64,000 nucleotides of DNA, taken from assembly GCF_050947875.1 (NCBI RefSeq), contig NC_134569.1, forward strand, positions 39,549,777 to 39,613,776, read 5' to 3'. Of the stretch, positions 30,809-42,485 are shown piece by piece (the stretch's first letter is position 1; every line of letters begins with the position of its first letter). Source of the DNA: Dermacentor variabilis (Eukaryota > Arthropoda > Arachnida > Ixodida > Ixodidae). Under the pieces are notes generated by a model. That model had not been told where the DNA came from. It saw only the letters and a list, made by a program, of their open reading frames with translations, and searched no databases. The translations under genes and the position numbers were made by a program.

Positions 30809-30982
30809 TGCCACCTGGTGTTATGAGCCAGCGACCATTCAGCATTGCGTGCCCAGCAAAACGGCGAAGAAGACGACGAGGTCAAGGATCCCGCGCCAGC
30901 TGGAGAACCGTCGCTTAGTGCTTGGCATTTTTTCGTCTCTGGCTACTCGTACTGTCACTTACTCCTGCTTTAGCACGTGACA
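30809..30982 (+). repeat. 3' LTR
   Basis: Identical copy of the 5' LTR, followed by the ATAT target duplication at 30,983-30,986. Confidence 0.97.
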
Positions 30983-30986
30983 ATAT

Positions 30987-31280
30987 TATGTATTGTAGAC
31001 TGTACTTCTTCAAACTACATGTGAACTGCAAGTGAGTGCGCTATAATTTTATTTTTACTTCCCCTCATTACATAATCGGAGTTTACGTGCTGTGCAAATT
31101 CTGTATGTTTTGACATACAACGTGGCAATTCTAACTTTATTTGAACTATCCGTTAGCACGTTTCGACTTTTATTGAAATTTCATGTAAATGTTCTGTAGT
31201 GTTTCCTCGTTTGCATGTGGGAACGGGCCTGTCTTTGCTATGTACGATTTACCTAAGGGCATATATGTCGGCAATATAAA
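30987..31280. other. Flank; no gene
   Basis: AT-rich, continuing the sequence interrupted by the gypsy element. Nothing is recognised. Confidence 0.5.
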
Positions 31281-31460
31281 CAGAGTTCACTCAGACTCAC
31301 TCACAAAAGATATTCTTTGTGATGGAATTATATGGACTCAGCCTCACCAGAATTCTACTCATCATGGCTCGCTCTGACTCAGACTCATCTAAATTTGACT
31401 CAGCCCGACTCACTCGGACTCGGACACACGGCTCAGCCTGAAGGAGTCGACTCATGAGAT
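31281..31460. repeat. GACTCA palindromic repeat, copy 2 (inverted)
   Basis: Dense CACTCAGACTCACTC, GACTCAGACTCATC and CAGCCCGACTCACTCGGACTC phrases ending in GGAGTCGACTCATGAG. This is the reverse-complement arrangement of the block at 10,630-10,800, including the junction wording near TTTGCCGAC / GTCGACAAA. Degenerate, about 180 bp. Confidence 0.75.
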
Positions 31461-32200
31461 CGTTTGCCGACCTAGGAGTGACGGAGGTAGCCGGCATCAC
31501 CTATGATGCCAACTTCTCCTACACTCACGATTTACTTTTTTTAAAAAAAAAGCTATACTAACTCCAAATCTAAAACCCTCCACACATAAATAAATAAACA
31601 TGTCTCAAGATGGCCAGCTATCGCCTGACCGCAGTACTTGCTTTTTTTGTCCAGTTTTTCACCTTGTTATCGTTCTTAGCACCATTTACCAATCAGCCCA
31701 ACAGCACACTCTATTAAAGTAATATTATTTTATTCGCTGCGGCTGACGGAATGGCTGCCATACGCATTACTGCAGAGAAATAGTTTATTGGCAGGAAACG
31801 TACTTTCTGCCACACAGAACACTGACGCATTTATGTGAGTCAATGTAATTGAAAAATAAATCAATTAAGAATTAAGTACGTCAATTTCGTACGCAGTCAT
31901 CCAATAGTCGCCAGTGAAACCCTAAAGAAACGATAAGTTAGTCTAGAGCTGTAGATTACTCTTTGAAAACATTATTTGCATTTTCTTGACCTAGAAGGTT
32001 TGTTTATGAGGTGAGAAAAATAACCGATGTTCTCTTTCTTTAATCTCATGCCCGAATCACAGCCCCTCTGAAGTTCTGGTGCCGTAACAACGTTCACTGT
32101 AATTTTACCTGTTTCGGTCCTTTTACAGCAAGAAAAGTCCACAACACATGCTAAACGGTGATAGTTTGTTTAAGTCGCAACGTAGCAATGTACAATGTAG
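31461..32200. other. No gene recognised
   Basis: AT-rich sequence with an A/T homopolymer near 31,535-31,552. No repeat or coding signal was seen. Confidence 0.45.
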
Positions 32201-33022
32201 CGTATTATTCTTTTACAGCGAAGCTGTATGGCTAGGTTCTGGAAAAAAATTGCGGGCGTCTATCGAGCCGTGTAAATCGAGAATTTCTTCCCATACGTGG
32301 GCCGATCCCGAAGATCGTGCAATACCAGGCCGACCCGCGACGGAGGTGAAGCAGGCTTTGAGCACTCCGTCAAGTTGCAAAAATAATTTTAATATCTTAG
32401 ATCCAAATACAACCCGTATCAGAACCCGTAGCTGATAAGAACAGATACTACACTTTGACCCGCGTCGACCATGTCTACGTTTGCACCGCCCTCTCTTCGT
32501 CGACGTTCCAAGCGCTTCTCCTCTCCTTCTGCTCTCCCGTGGTGGCGGTCCCATAAGCGTGCTGCATGCCAGGACCGCGAGGCGGAAAGAAATGCGAACC
32601 GTCCGTCTGGCCGCGATCCAGCAAACCTGGAATGTTTCACCGAAGCAAAGGCCAGGTTTCAGAGGGAGTTTGCGCGGAACCAGTTCTGTGTGGCCTGTCT
32701 TGTGTGTTACCGCTTGTGGTTTTCGAGTGACCTTGGAACCGTTGCTGCACTGCGGGACGTCGACCAACGCGCGATCGCCTTGGCTACGGTGAAGCAGTCT
32801 GTGCCCTCGGAGCGCGGTGACGTGCGCGTCTGTTCTACGTGCCGCGATTCGTTACCAAAAGGTGTCGTGCCGTGTTTTGCAACAATACCTGGGTATGTAT
32901 ACCCCCCGGGCCTCATCATTTTCCGAGGCTCAACATCGTGGAGGAGCGACTAGTCGCACCTTGCCTTCCATTTATGTGCGTACGGCGTTTGATGCACGGC
33001 AATGGACAGTTCGCCATTAAGG
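32200..33022 (+). mobile_element. Helitron-type fragment (DUF6570 region)
   Basis: The span begins near TACAGCGAAGCTGTA (32,214-32,228, a palindrome with 6-bp arms) and includes the coding remnant at 32,471-33,020. The helicase and Rep nuclease of a full Helitron are absent, and no terminal CTRR or hairpin end could be placed, so only a piece is present. The boundary to the next repeat is abrupt at about 33,022. Confidence 0.5.
32471..33020 (+). pseudogene. DUF6570-type protein, N-terminal part of a Helitron helicase protein
   Basis: From an ATG at 32,471 the frame reads an Arg/Ser-rich head, then ECFTEAKARFQREFARNQFC and CVACLVCYRLWF, a CxxC finger style seen in the DUF6570 domain that sits before Helitron-like helicases. 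CSTCRDSLPKG and a GYVYPPG segment follow. A one-base shift in or near the C6 run at 32,902-32,907 moves the text to another frame, where it continues with FPRLNIVEERLVAP, LPFMCVRRLMHGNGQFAIKG, the canonical next block. Apart from that indel I see no stop up to 33,020, where the homology ends abruptly. The family assignment is from memory of the motif, not a search. Confidence 0.65.
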
Positions 33023-33024
33023 GG

Positions 33025-33072
33025 CCCACATGCACAGCTTCGCTGGTCATCAACCTTCACAGAGTGGAATGA
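33025..33072 (+). repeat. Dispersed CTTCACAGAG repeat, copy 3 (partial)
   Basis: GCACAGCTTCGCTGGTCATC followed by AACCTTCACAGAGTGGAATG is the reverse complement of the first part of the copies at 8905 and 18,505. It directly replaces the expected continuation of the DUF6570 frame. Confidence 0.6.
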
Positions 33073-33646
<574 letters not shown>

Positions 33647-34574
33647 TCCACGCACGTAATGCGGCGATTTAGGTTGCTCCCCCTCAAGCAAAACTTGTCC
33701 GGGAGAAGCGTATGTGGGAGGACGGATTCAACGCTCAATAGAGGCCGAGAACCCCCGCCACTCCCGATCCACACAGACACAGGCAACAAACACGCACAAA
33801 TGGCGTTGATGTTTTAGCCCGCCACCAGCCTACGGTGACTTCAATATTAATATCGTCTCCCTTCGCCATGACGGGCAGAATCGAGCCACGGCCGGCATCT
33901 GAGCCCTATACGCTGTGGGTTCCTGGTGGATTATGTCTAATCTCACTGACGTGGGGCTTAATACGGGCCGGCTCATCCGCCGCTAAATGCCGCCGAAACA
34001 CCCACCGCAGACGCCACGAAACGACGGGGGAGCGCCAGATGGCGCTGGTTTCTCGTCGCCGCTTTAGTCGCCGCCACCGATCTGAGAGCAATTTGCATAA
34101 GGCCTGTATATCACGGCCTTGGCTTCATTATCGCTGTACTACACCAAAATGGTCTCGATGGCACGGTACCTGCTGCTCTCACCAACAGTGCGCTGTATGA
34201 GCGCTAGTGCGACTTGGAAGCGAATGGTTTCGCGGAAAGCCGTATGGTGGAGAAAGATTCATGAAAGTGAAATTTAATACCTACCTGAATCTATAGCACG
34301 GAAGGTATACAAGAAAGCACCATGTCTCACGATAGCTCCGTGCCACTTCCAGGTGGACGCCATGTTGCATTTTCATTATTCATCCTCTATCTTTCGGATT
34401 TCCACGGACCCCTTTCGTTTATTCATCATCCCGTTCTCGAATTTCCTTTTTCACATGCCTTTTACGGGAACTTGGATAACAGCATGATTTATGGTATAAT
34501 GGACCATTCCTTCGTTCTTTTTTTTTTTTTTTCACGACATAGCTGTATATTATTCTTTCGTTCAATATGCGCGT
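33647..34574. other. No gene recognised
   Basis: Includes a GC-rich stretch at 33,960-34,090 and a small palindrome GGCCTGTATATCACGGCC near 34,101. A T-run is at 34,519-34,532. Short open frames only. Confidence 0.45.
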
Positions 34575-35205
34575 GTGTACGGATGGATGGATGGAAACAA
34601 CTTTACAGAAAATCCGGCAAAGTTTAATGACCCGGGCTCAGGTCTCCCATGAGGGGACTTGGAGGTCTTGCCTCGTCGCTGCCGCTCGGGCCCGCTGGAC
34701 TGCCCACACTTGCATCTTGAGGTTGGAGCTGCGCAGAGTGGCCGCCCACTTCGACGCAAGAGCCTCCGGAGCTGCTGCCATTTTAGCTGATATAACAGGA
34801 CACTCCCACAACATGTGCGAGAGCGTCGCTCTAGTTGCCCGACATAACTTGCAAAGAGCACTCGGGTATTGCGCGGGGAAAATGTTCCGCAATCGCACCG
34901 GACTGGGAACCTTTGTGTTTGCAGTTGTTGCCAGACGACTACCCGGCTACGTTTCAGTTTGGGGTGAGGTAGGGGCAATAGCCGCCTGCCTAGCTGGTAG
35001 TGCTTGGTGATGTCGTTGTATCTAAGCGTTTTCGCACTAGGAAGTCCGAACTCGAAATGGCTGTTTCCGAATCTACGCGGCGGTTCATTTCTCGCGCAGA
35101 GCTGTGTGCTACCTCGTTCAAGTTCGCGTGCATATGCCAACTAAATAGCCGAAACCACCGCTTTACCGAGTCAGGGCCCATCGCCCCTCCCCCAGCCTCC
35201 ATTAT
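34575..35205 (-). mobile_element. I/Jockey-type LINE 3' end, minus strand
   Basis: Read leftwards from 35,205 it contains, across frame breaks, the end of an RNase H domain (ANLNEVAHSSARE), a linker (ITKHYQLGRR, HPKLKR), then an open frame 34,898-34,638 with YPSALCKLCRATRATLSHMLWECP, the terminal C-C-H-C motif of these LINEs, ending RAAATRQDLQVPSWET and a stop. The 3' UTR ends in a CATC-type tail (GGATGGATGG on the plus strand at 34,581-34,594). Confidence 0.75.
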
Positions 35206-35462
35206 TTTATGCTGGATTATGGACGTCTAATGCAGAAGTTTACACGGTGGCATGTAGTCCAGAAACCATTAGAATGATAAAAGACGATTACTATTATTTT
35301 GTTGTTGTTGTTGTCGTTGGGAGTGCCCGAAAAGTGAAATTTTCTATAATATAAATATGGGATAAAACGACGTGAGGATGTCAAATCGAATATTTTCTCC
35401 TTCCTCATATACAGCTTCATTACTAATGGGAAAATGAGACATCCACCCAATCGTAGCAATCG
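35206..35462. other. No gene recognised
   Basis: AT-rich with a short TTG run near 35,299-35,314. Nothing else is seen. Confidence 0.45.
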
Positions 35463-35659
35463 CTACAGAGGAAACTCATACGGGTTCCTCGAAAGAAAAG
35501 CCTTGCAATTGAAAAACGAATTCGTCCTGGTCCGGGACTCGAACCCGCGACCACCGCCTTTCCGGGGCATCCGCTCTGCCATCTGAGCTAACCAGGCAGC
35601 TAGCAGATGGTAGGGTGAAGTCCAGCTCATCAGCAACTCTGAAGCAAAGGCAAGAGTTT
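35463..35659 (-). mobile_element. tRNA-derived SINE (second family)
   Basis: On the minus strand 35,598-35,524 folds like a tRNA: A box TTAGCTCAGATGG (plus 35,579-35,591), B box GGGTTCGAGTCCC (plus 35,534-35,546), D stem GCTC/GAGC, T stem CGGG/CCCG and a near-complete acceptor (GCCTGGT with ACCAGGA, one mismatch at the first pair). The anticodon arm is imperfect and position 33 is not T, so a functional tRNA is unlikely. An unrelated 3' body (plus 35,463-35,523) and a 5' extension to about 35,660 mark it as a SINE and not a tRNA gene. Confidence 0.6.
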
Positions 35660-35729
35660 GACGTAATAGTTCTGCGGAAGCCCGCAAGGTGGAGATCCAC
35701 CGTGCGGGCTTCCGCAGAACTATTGCGTC
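35660..35729. repeat. Near-perfect 34-bp inverted repeat
   Basis: Arms 35,660-35,693 and 35,696-35,729 pair at 32 of 34 positions around a GA centre. It includes TTCTGCGGAAGCCCGC. The left arm is the start of the SINE, so the right arm may be a second, oppositely oriented SINE fragment. Confidence 0.9.
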
Positions 35730-36219
35730 AAATAGCTTCATTAAGTTCGCATGGAGTTCATTTAGTGAGAAAGTGACATTTTGCCCCAGGCATCGTGACA
35801 ATCATGTATTGTTAAGCAAACAAATAAATAATAGTAGTAGACATCATTTGATACAGGTATGCAATGTCATTCGCAATCGGAAGCCGAGGAGCTCGCAAAT
35901 GAGAAACGAGTGCTTTCAGTTATCTTGTGCATCGTAACAATGGCAGTAATGGAACCAGGGAATAGCGCATCACCAGGTTCACGTAGAATGTTCGTTGAAG
36001 GGGAGAACGCGATAGTGCAATACAGCCCCACACATTGTTTTTAAGGGGATGCAGACATGGTGAGGCTCACCAGATAACAAAGCAGTTTGCCTAAATCTAG
36101 ACACCAATTTCATATATGTATATATATAGGCTGCTTTAAAGTGGGGCATTCTTATCGAATGACCAAATATTATTCAGCCCAAGTTATCTGCGCCACGCTT
36201 GAGCTCAGAAACTGGTGCG
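35730..36219. other. No gene recognised
   Basis: Unremarkable AT-rich sequence with a short TATATATA at 36,118-36,128. Confidence 0.45.
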
Positions 36220-36349
36220 TGGCTGAATTTAGAGCGCGAACTACTGGGACACAAGCTGAGGCACAACAAAAGACAGGACACGGGACCGCGTCCTGTCTTT
36301 TCTTGTGCCTTAGCTTGTGTCCCAGTAGTTCGCACTCTGAATTCAGCCA
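36220..36349. repeat. 130-bp foldback with arms of about 60 bp
   Basis: TGGCTGAATTTAGAGCGCGA at the left pairs with TCGCACTCTGAATTCAGCCA-like sequence at the right. The long inner part (ACTACTGGGACACAAGCT, GACAGGAC) is also complementary, with only a few mismatches by eye. No TA or other target duplication is obvious. Confidence 0.85.
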
Positions 36350-36584
36350 TGCTTCCATGTCAGCTCACCTATTTTTGGCTTTTGATCAGGTGGTGCATGA
36401 GCGACAACAGTCGTGGTTCGCCTGCAGCAGTATCAGTCGCAGCAGGCCTCACTTGCATCGGTATCTCTCCCTCGATACTCTAACAAGCCTCATTATCTCT
36501 TTCATTAGGAAAATAAAAGCAATGGCCGAACTATAACAAGGGTATATAGAGGCTTGTAGGGGTTCGTAAATCGCGGCAAAATGA

Positions 36585-36672
36585 CCACAGCGCACGAAAA
36601 GAAAGACAAATTGTTGGAAATGAGCGCCTTGTTTGTCTTTCTTTCCGTGTCCCTGTCTTCCGCGCTGTGCTC
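36585..36672. repeat. Imperfect foldback
   Basis: CACAGCGC-CGAAAAGAAAGACAA on the left pairs with TTGTCTTTCTTTCCG...GCGCTGTG on the right; the right arm carries an extra TGTCCCTGTCTTC. Probably a relative or part of the foldback at 36,220. Confidence 0.6.
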
Positions 36673-36723
36673 GTCTTACCATGAATAGCGAGTTCTCGAA
36701 TCCAATACGAATCTAACAGCAAT

Positions 36724-37900
<1,177 letters not shown>

Positions 37901-38440
37901 CACCACTGCGAACGCGCATATATCCCAGGGGAGCCATCATGGTCGCCGCGCCATGGCGCATGCGCGCTACTGCCCGCGTGTGCAGGCTTGGTCGCGGTGG
38001 GCGACGGGAAGGCTCTTGGCCCCGGCGCCCTTTCGAAGCTCAGGTGGCAGAGCGCGGCTCGGATTAACGGCACGGATCAAGCGCCTCATCGGAAGCTGAA
38101 CCGATCCGACGCTCCCTGCGCTGCTGCCTTGCCTGTCTGTGCGCGCACGCACGCGCAGACTACCGACGCCTCGCGTGAGCCCCCTCCCCTGATATGCAAA
38201 TTGCATCGCTTCGCGCGAGCAGCGGGGAGCCGGTGGCGGCGGCAGCAGCAGCAGCAGAAGCAGCGACTTCGACGGCTGCCGTGAGGCGCGCAGCAGCAAG
38301 ACCAGGGCGCTTTTGCTGGCTCTTCCGCGGGACTTCCGTTGCGTTTCGAGTGCCCCTTTCTCGAGCCTTGTCACTCTTTCCCTATCTAGAACCCTCTCCC
38401 AGGCCTCATGTTCACAGCAATGGCTGCTAAAGGGAACTTC
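37901..38440 (+). promoter_or_regulatory. CpG-rich block, possible promoter
   Basis: Dense CpG, an ATGCAAATTGCAT near-palindrome containing an octamer (38,194-38,206), and a GCAGCAGCAGCAG run (38,241-38,262). The plus frame starting at the octamer ATG is Ala-rich and the minus strand is also open; neither is called. Strand is uncertain. Confidence 0.25.
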
Positions 38441-38480
38441 AGTCAAATTTTGTGACCATCTATAGCAGGTGACAAGATTC

Positions 38481-38504
38481 TCATCATCATCGTCGTCGTC
38501 GTCG

Positions 38505-38535
<31 letters not shown>

Positions 38536-38536
38536 T
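38481..38536. repeat. (TCA)n/(TCG)n microsatellite
   Basis: TCA units interrupted by six TCG units, then about ten more TCA units. It gives rise to poly-Ser and poly-Asp frames that are not genes. Confidence 0.9.
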
Positions 38537-39830
38537 TTTACACATTTCTTCTTCCCGAGTTCCCGACACGCAATCCGTTGTGCTAGCGTCGTCGTCACTT
38601 CGTGGTCGCCTTGCAATGTGGTCGTCATTGTCGCTGCGTATTCATCGCCGTTGTCGTTTTCATTCTGTCCTGCAGTCGTTGCTGCCAGACCAGCTGCATC
38701 TTCTTTTTTTTTATCCTCTTTGTCTGCTAATTCTTCAAGCGTACATAGTCACCACGTCGCTTTCGTGCCTTCTGGACGAAGTTCATCGTCGTTGTAGCTC
38801 TGATGGAGCACGGCGTTCTGCGGCAGCAGACGAACCGGCTTTCGATCACGTCGCTTGCGCGTTGAGGGTGAAATATTGGCTCGAGGTTGGCGCACGAGTG
38901 CCGGCATAACTGGTGAGCCGGCATCCGCGTTTGCCATCAAAGAAGCGCAAGAACAAGCAGCCATGTGCCACTCTTTTCAGAGGGAAGAGAAAAAGAAGAA
39001 TATTGAGAGCCGAGCATTTTACGATCAAAGCGTTCCGAATGCACCTGCCGCGGTGATTGCATGAGCATGTGCACAAAGAGACTGCGGTTGTGGCTTAGTC
39101 TGAGCGCACGTGTCAGCACCACTTCCTTTCTTTCGCGGACAATTCTCCTATTTTCGCTCGTCTCCTGTTCTTAATTTTTTTTTCTTTCCTTTTATACTGT
39201 CACTGGACTGACGTACCAAACTGTACACGCGCATGCATAAACAACAAGAATGCGACAGCGAAATCAGTCGCAAAAAGACAGCGACATAAGTTCTGCTACA
39301 TAGAAATATGTAACCATTCTTGTCTTCTGAGATTCAATACCCTTATGACTCGGCTGCATGAGCAAGCGTGGTTCATTTCTTTTCATTGATGAGTTATGGC
39401 AGGTGATTTCTTTCCGGTTTCTTGCGTCGTCGAAATTCATTGCTATACGTATACGGAAGCCGTATCTTGCGATGCATGCTTTCCTCTCGAATAATATTGA
39501 AGAAAAGAAAAGCTGACACCAGCAGCATACGAAAAAGCGGGAATGTATAGCGCTTACCAAGCTAAAGAAGCGAACGAAAATTGGAAGAAGGAACGTCAGA
39601 TATAGGCACTCAGGAACAGTTGCACAATGCTCGGGAAATTGTAACAAAGCACCACACATTCACATGTGCCACGAGAGACGCTGGTAAAGAAGAATAACTG
39701 GGCAGCAAGGTAAAACTGAGCTCCTCACAACGAATTATTCATTGTATATGGGATGTTAAGCTCCTCATTATGTAATAATTAAGAAACAGCTAGTTATACT
39801 TTACATGACGAACAGAAATATAAAATTTGA
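38537..39830. other. No gene recognised
   Basis: The frame at 38,469-38,909 is Ser-rich because it runs through the microsatellite. The rest is ordinary sequence without domains. Confidence 0.4.
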
Positions 39831-39831
39831 A

Positions 39832-40521
39832 TATACAGGATGATTCGGTGAACAGATTCAAAATTTTTGTAAGGGTGCCTGCGGCAGGAAGCACGATTCT
39901 AGTCTATGATCTAGTCTACTCGGAGAGGCGGACATTACTTGCACAGTATATAGAAATGCATAATCAATGAATTAACAAAAAAGAACTAATAAATTTTGAA
40001 CTAATTACCTTATGGCACACATCGCAATTTACACATTCTAGCGGCCGAGTGATACTGCAAGGCATATCCGCTTAAAAGGAATTGTGTGGGTGACATCATC
40101 TATGAGGTATGTGCCGTTAAACTTGCTGTAATAATGCACTGTCGTTTCACTTACTTTCTGAACAAAACGTCGTTTTGCGCATCGAAACACAAAAATAACT
40201 GGAATAAGAATACATTTCTCCGCAAAGTTCGGGAATTAATATCTCGAACTTGGTGTCATCGTCATCCTGAGAATTGGTTCCAAGTACATCCGCCTTGCGA
40301 ACCGCCCCGCTAGAATTTGTAAATTGCAATATGCGTTATATGGTAATTAGTTAAACGATAATTAGTTAGTTTTGTTAATTAGTCAATTACGCTTTTCAAT
40401 TTTTTTCCAAATTGATGCCCGCCTCTTCGAGTAGACCAGCTCATTGAATAGAACTGCGCAATCTGCCACAGGAAATGTTTTTAAAAATTTTTGAAAGTGT
40501 TCGCTGAGACACCCGGTATAT
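39832..40521. mobile_element. MITE-like element with about 110-bp terminal inverted repeats
   Basis: The left end (TACAGGATGATTCGGTGAAC...) and the reverse complement of the right end (TACCGGGTGTCTCAGCGAAC...) align over roughly 110 bp at about 70-75% identity, both containing a TCAAAATTTTT-like stretch, a CTGxGGCAG block, TTCTA, and GTCTACTCGGAGAGGCGG / GTCTACTCGAAGAGGCGG. The 470-bp interior is AT-rich and has no transposase. A TA duplication at the borders (AATA|TACAGG and CCGGTA|TATG) is possible but not provable. Confidence 0.75.
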
Positions 40522-41900
40522 GTCCCGCTTTGTACAAGCCGTCTCAGGAATAATAATCAGAAAATTGTAAAAGGGCAACACATGTTCGCGTTCGCCGCAA
40601 GAGACGCGTGTTTAGGACACCTAACTCATCAGCTACAAGCTAAAATTAACGCGCCTGAATGATCATGCGAAAGAAGAAAAAAGAAAGATTCATTAATTTA
40701 TCACTGGTCTGGCGCTACAAAACAACACAGGGATACGAGATTCGCAGTTACGATGCGTTCCTGGTCCGTTCGACGCACGTGGGGTTGTTTAGCGCTTCCC
40801 GAAATTCTGTGAATGAGTATTTTTTGCACTGCAGCCAAAGCAAAATGCAGTCCTCGCGACCGGGAATCGAAACTGCCGCCGCCATACCATCCTGGTCGCA
40901 GAGTGCGAAAATTGCGTGGAGTCAATGCAGAACTCTTTAATTTTGACCAGTTGTGAAACATCACGTAGGCCCCATGCTTTAAAAATCTGGACACGGCGAT
41001 AAGCGAACAGCGTCGTGTGGGGTCCTGCCTCGTCACCTACGTCGCATGACCTATGACTGTTGCGTCTATGACTGTTGCGTCACCTGTTAACAACAATGCT
41101 AACGACAAAATATCACTTTTAAAGCGTAGCAAAAGAATGTGAACTTGCATGTGCTCTAATGAACGCCCCATTAAACACTATGGGGCGTTCAGATTAGTCA
41201 CTACCAAGCATTTTGAAGCAGTCGAAGGGAGACGAGTTTCATCTTATCACTCAATCATGGTGTGTGATTCAGTTAACCTCCCACGGAAAGGTATCAGATC
41301 ATGTTCGCAGTTGAAGTGGAATTCCGGAACTGGAATGTTTGAAGAGCTATAGTTTCTACTATGTAGCGTAGGACATTGTAAAAAGTGCTAACGTTAGCAC
41401 ATTTTAGTACGTTTCAAGATTAGCACTCATTAGTCAGTTTCGCAACATAAGCTGCGAAACGGACAGACATTTGTTATTTCAGACTAAAGCGTCTCTTCAT
41501 GGATATTCACGAAATTGACAAATATTCGGCGTATCATGCATAACATTTTTTCTTGTTTCTCTCTTCTTGTTTCTTTCTTTTTCTTTTATTAAGAAACAGT
41601 CGGCTTGTTGGTATCATCGCTTCGCAGAGTATGCTGAAGCAGAGCAATTGTGTTACGGGCACTACGTAGCAGACAGAACCAAACCGTGATTACCTGCTGT
41701 CTGCTGACGCAATGTGTTGCATTACGTCGCGTCGCTCATACGGCCTCCCCACCAGAGACTCAATCATATATCTACATCTTTGGAACGTAACGTCCATCCA
41801 ACCCGCGCCTCCGATCGGCGTTCAATAGTCGCAAATTCAGCCGTCGTGGAAAAGAAAACATTCCCGACGCTAACTATGCACACAATGTCGCCTCGTTTTG
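40522..41900. other. No gene recognised; possible degenerate tRNA-like SINE on minus strand near 40,830-40,905
   Basis: On the minus strand a B-box-like TTTCGATTCCCGGTCGCG is followed by GACTGCATTTTGCTTTGGCT, which faintly resembles the post-tRNA part of the Ruka-type SINEs. Too weak to call separately. Confidence 0.25.
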
Positions 41901-42440
41901 AGAGAGCGAGCACAGCGTCGAAGTATCGCACCGCGCTGTTGTCCATTTGAGTCGCGATCCGCGTCGTCTGCACTTCGTCTGCTACCCGGATCCGTGCCTC
42001 CCGTTGCGCACGCATGCTGCCGCCTTCGGCTGTTTCGGCATATGCATGCGTGCGTGCGCGAGTACCCGTGCAACCCGCTGCGTTTTCTGCGAGGCTGGTC
42101 ACGCGACTGCTGTTAGCTATCGGCACGCGTCTCTCGACGCTGTGGCGTCGCCTTGCGCCGTGTCGTCGCTTCCGGGGCCCGTGGCAGAGCGGAAATTGGA
42201 CGCGTTTCGCTGACGGCGCCCCGCGGCGCGGTCGCGGACGCCTCTCGAGGAGCTGACGACGTCACGCTGTGGCTCCCACGGAGCGACGTCACTGACACCC
42301 GCGGCTGCAAAGCCCGGTTCGCGGCCAGTGTAGTTCGCAGGTTTGTGTGCCACGCGCCAGCCTGGCACGCGGCTTCTCTGCAGTGCATGGCCGGGGCGTG
42401 AACGCTGTTAAGTGTTTCGGAAAGGCGATCGCAATTGGAC
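41901..42440 (+). promoter_or_regulatory. CpG-rich block with paired CRE-like sites, candidate promoter
   Basis: GC and CpG rise sharply from about 41,930. GACGTCAC, a cAMP-response-element-like octamer, occurs at 42,258-42,265 and again at 42,285-42,292, 27 bp apart in the same orientation. It lies about 200 bp upstream of the best candidate first exon in the window. No TATA box is seen. Promoter function is inference. Confidence 0.35.
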
Positions 42441-42485
42441 GCTGGCCGTGCAGAAAAGAAGTAGAGAGAGAAATGCGAGAAAGAA

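Larger units (their letters stand above)
25457..30982 (+). mobile_element. Complete Ty3/gypsy LTR retrotransposon
   Basis: A 5526-bp element with 174-bp LTRs that begin TG and end CA and are identical to each other by eye, a 4-bp target duplication ATAT (25,453-25,456 and 30,983-30,986), a primer-binding-like site 3 bases inside the 5' LTR, open gag and pol frames in -1 relation, and a polypurine tract directly before the 3' LTR. The domain order protease-RT-RNase H-integrase defines Ty3/gypsy (Metaviridae type). There is no env-like frame between pol and the 3' LTR, only T-rich sequence. Identical LTRs mean insertion was very recent, and no disabling mutation was found, so it may be autonomous and active. 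The sub-clade is not assigned. Confidence 0.97.

Noticed and set aside
30458..30845. Small frames between pol and the 3' LTR as a possible env gene
   Set aside because: Too short, Phe/Leu-rich only because of T runs, no signal peptide plus fusion or transmembrane pattern.
35524..35598. Functional tRNA gene on the minus strand
   Set aside because: The anticodon arm is imperfect, the base before the putative anticodon is C instead of T, and SINE-type flanks are attached.
37967..38569. 200-codon minus-strand frame with a poly-Asp stretch
   Set aside because: Runs through the TCA microsatellite and a CpG-rich block that is open on both strands; no domain.
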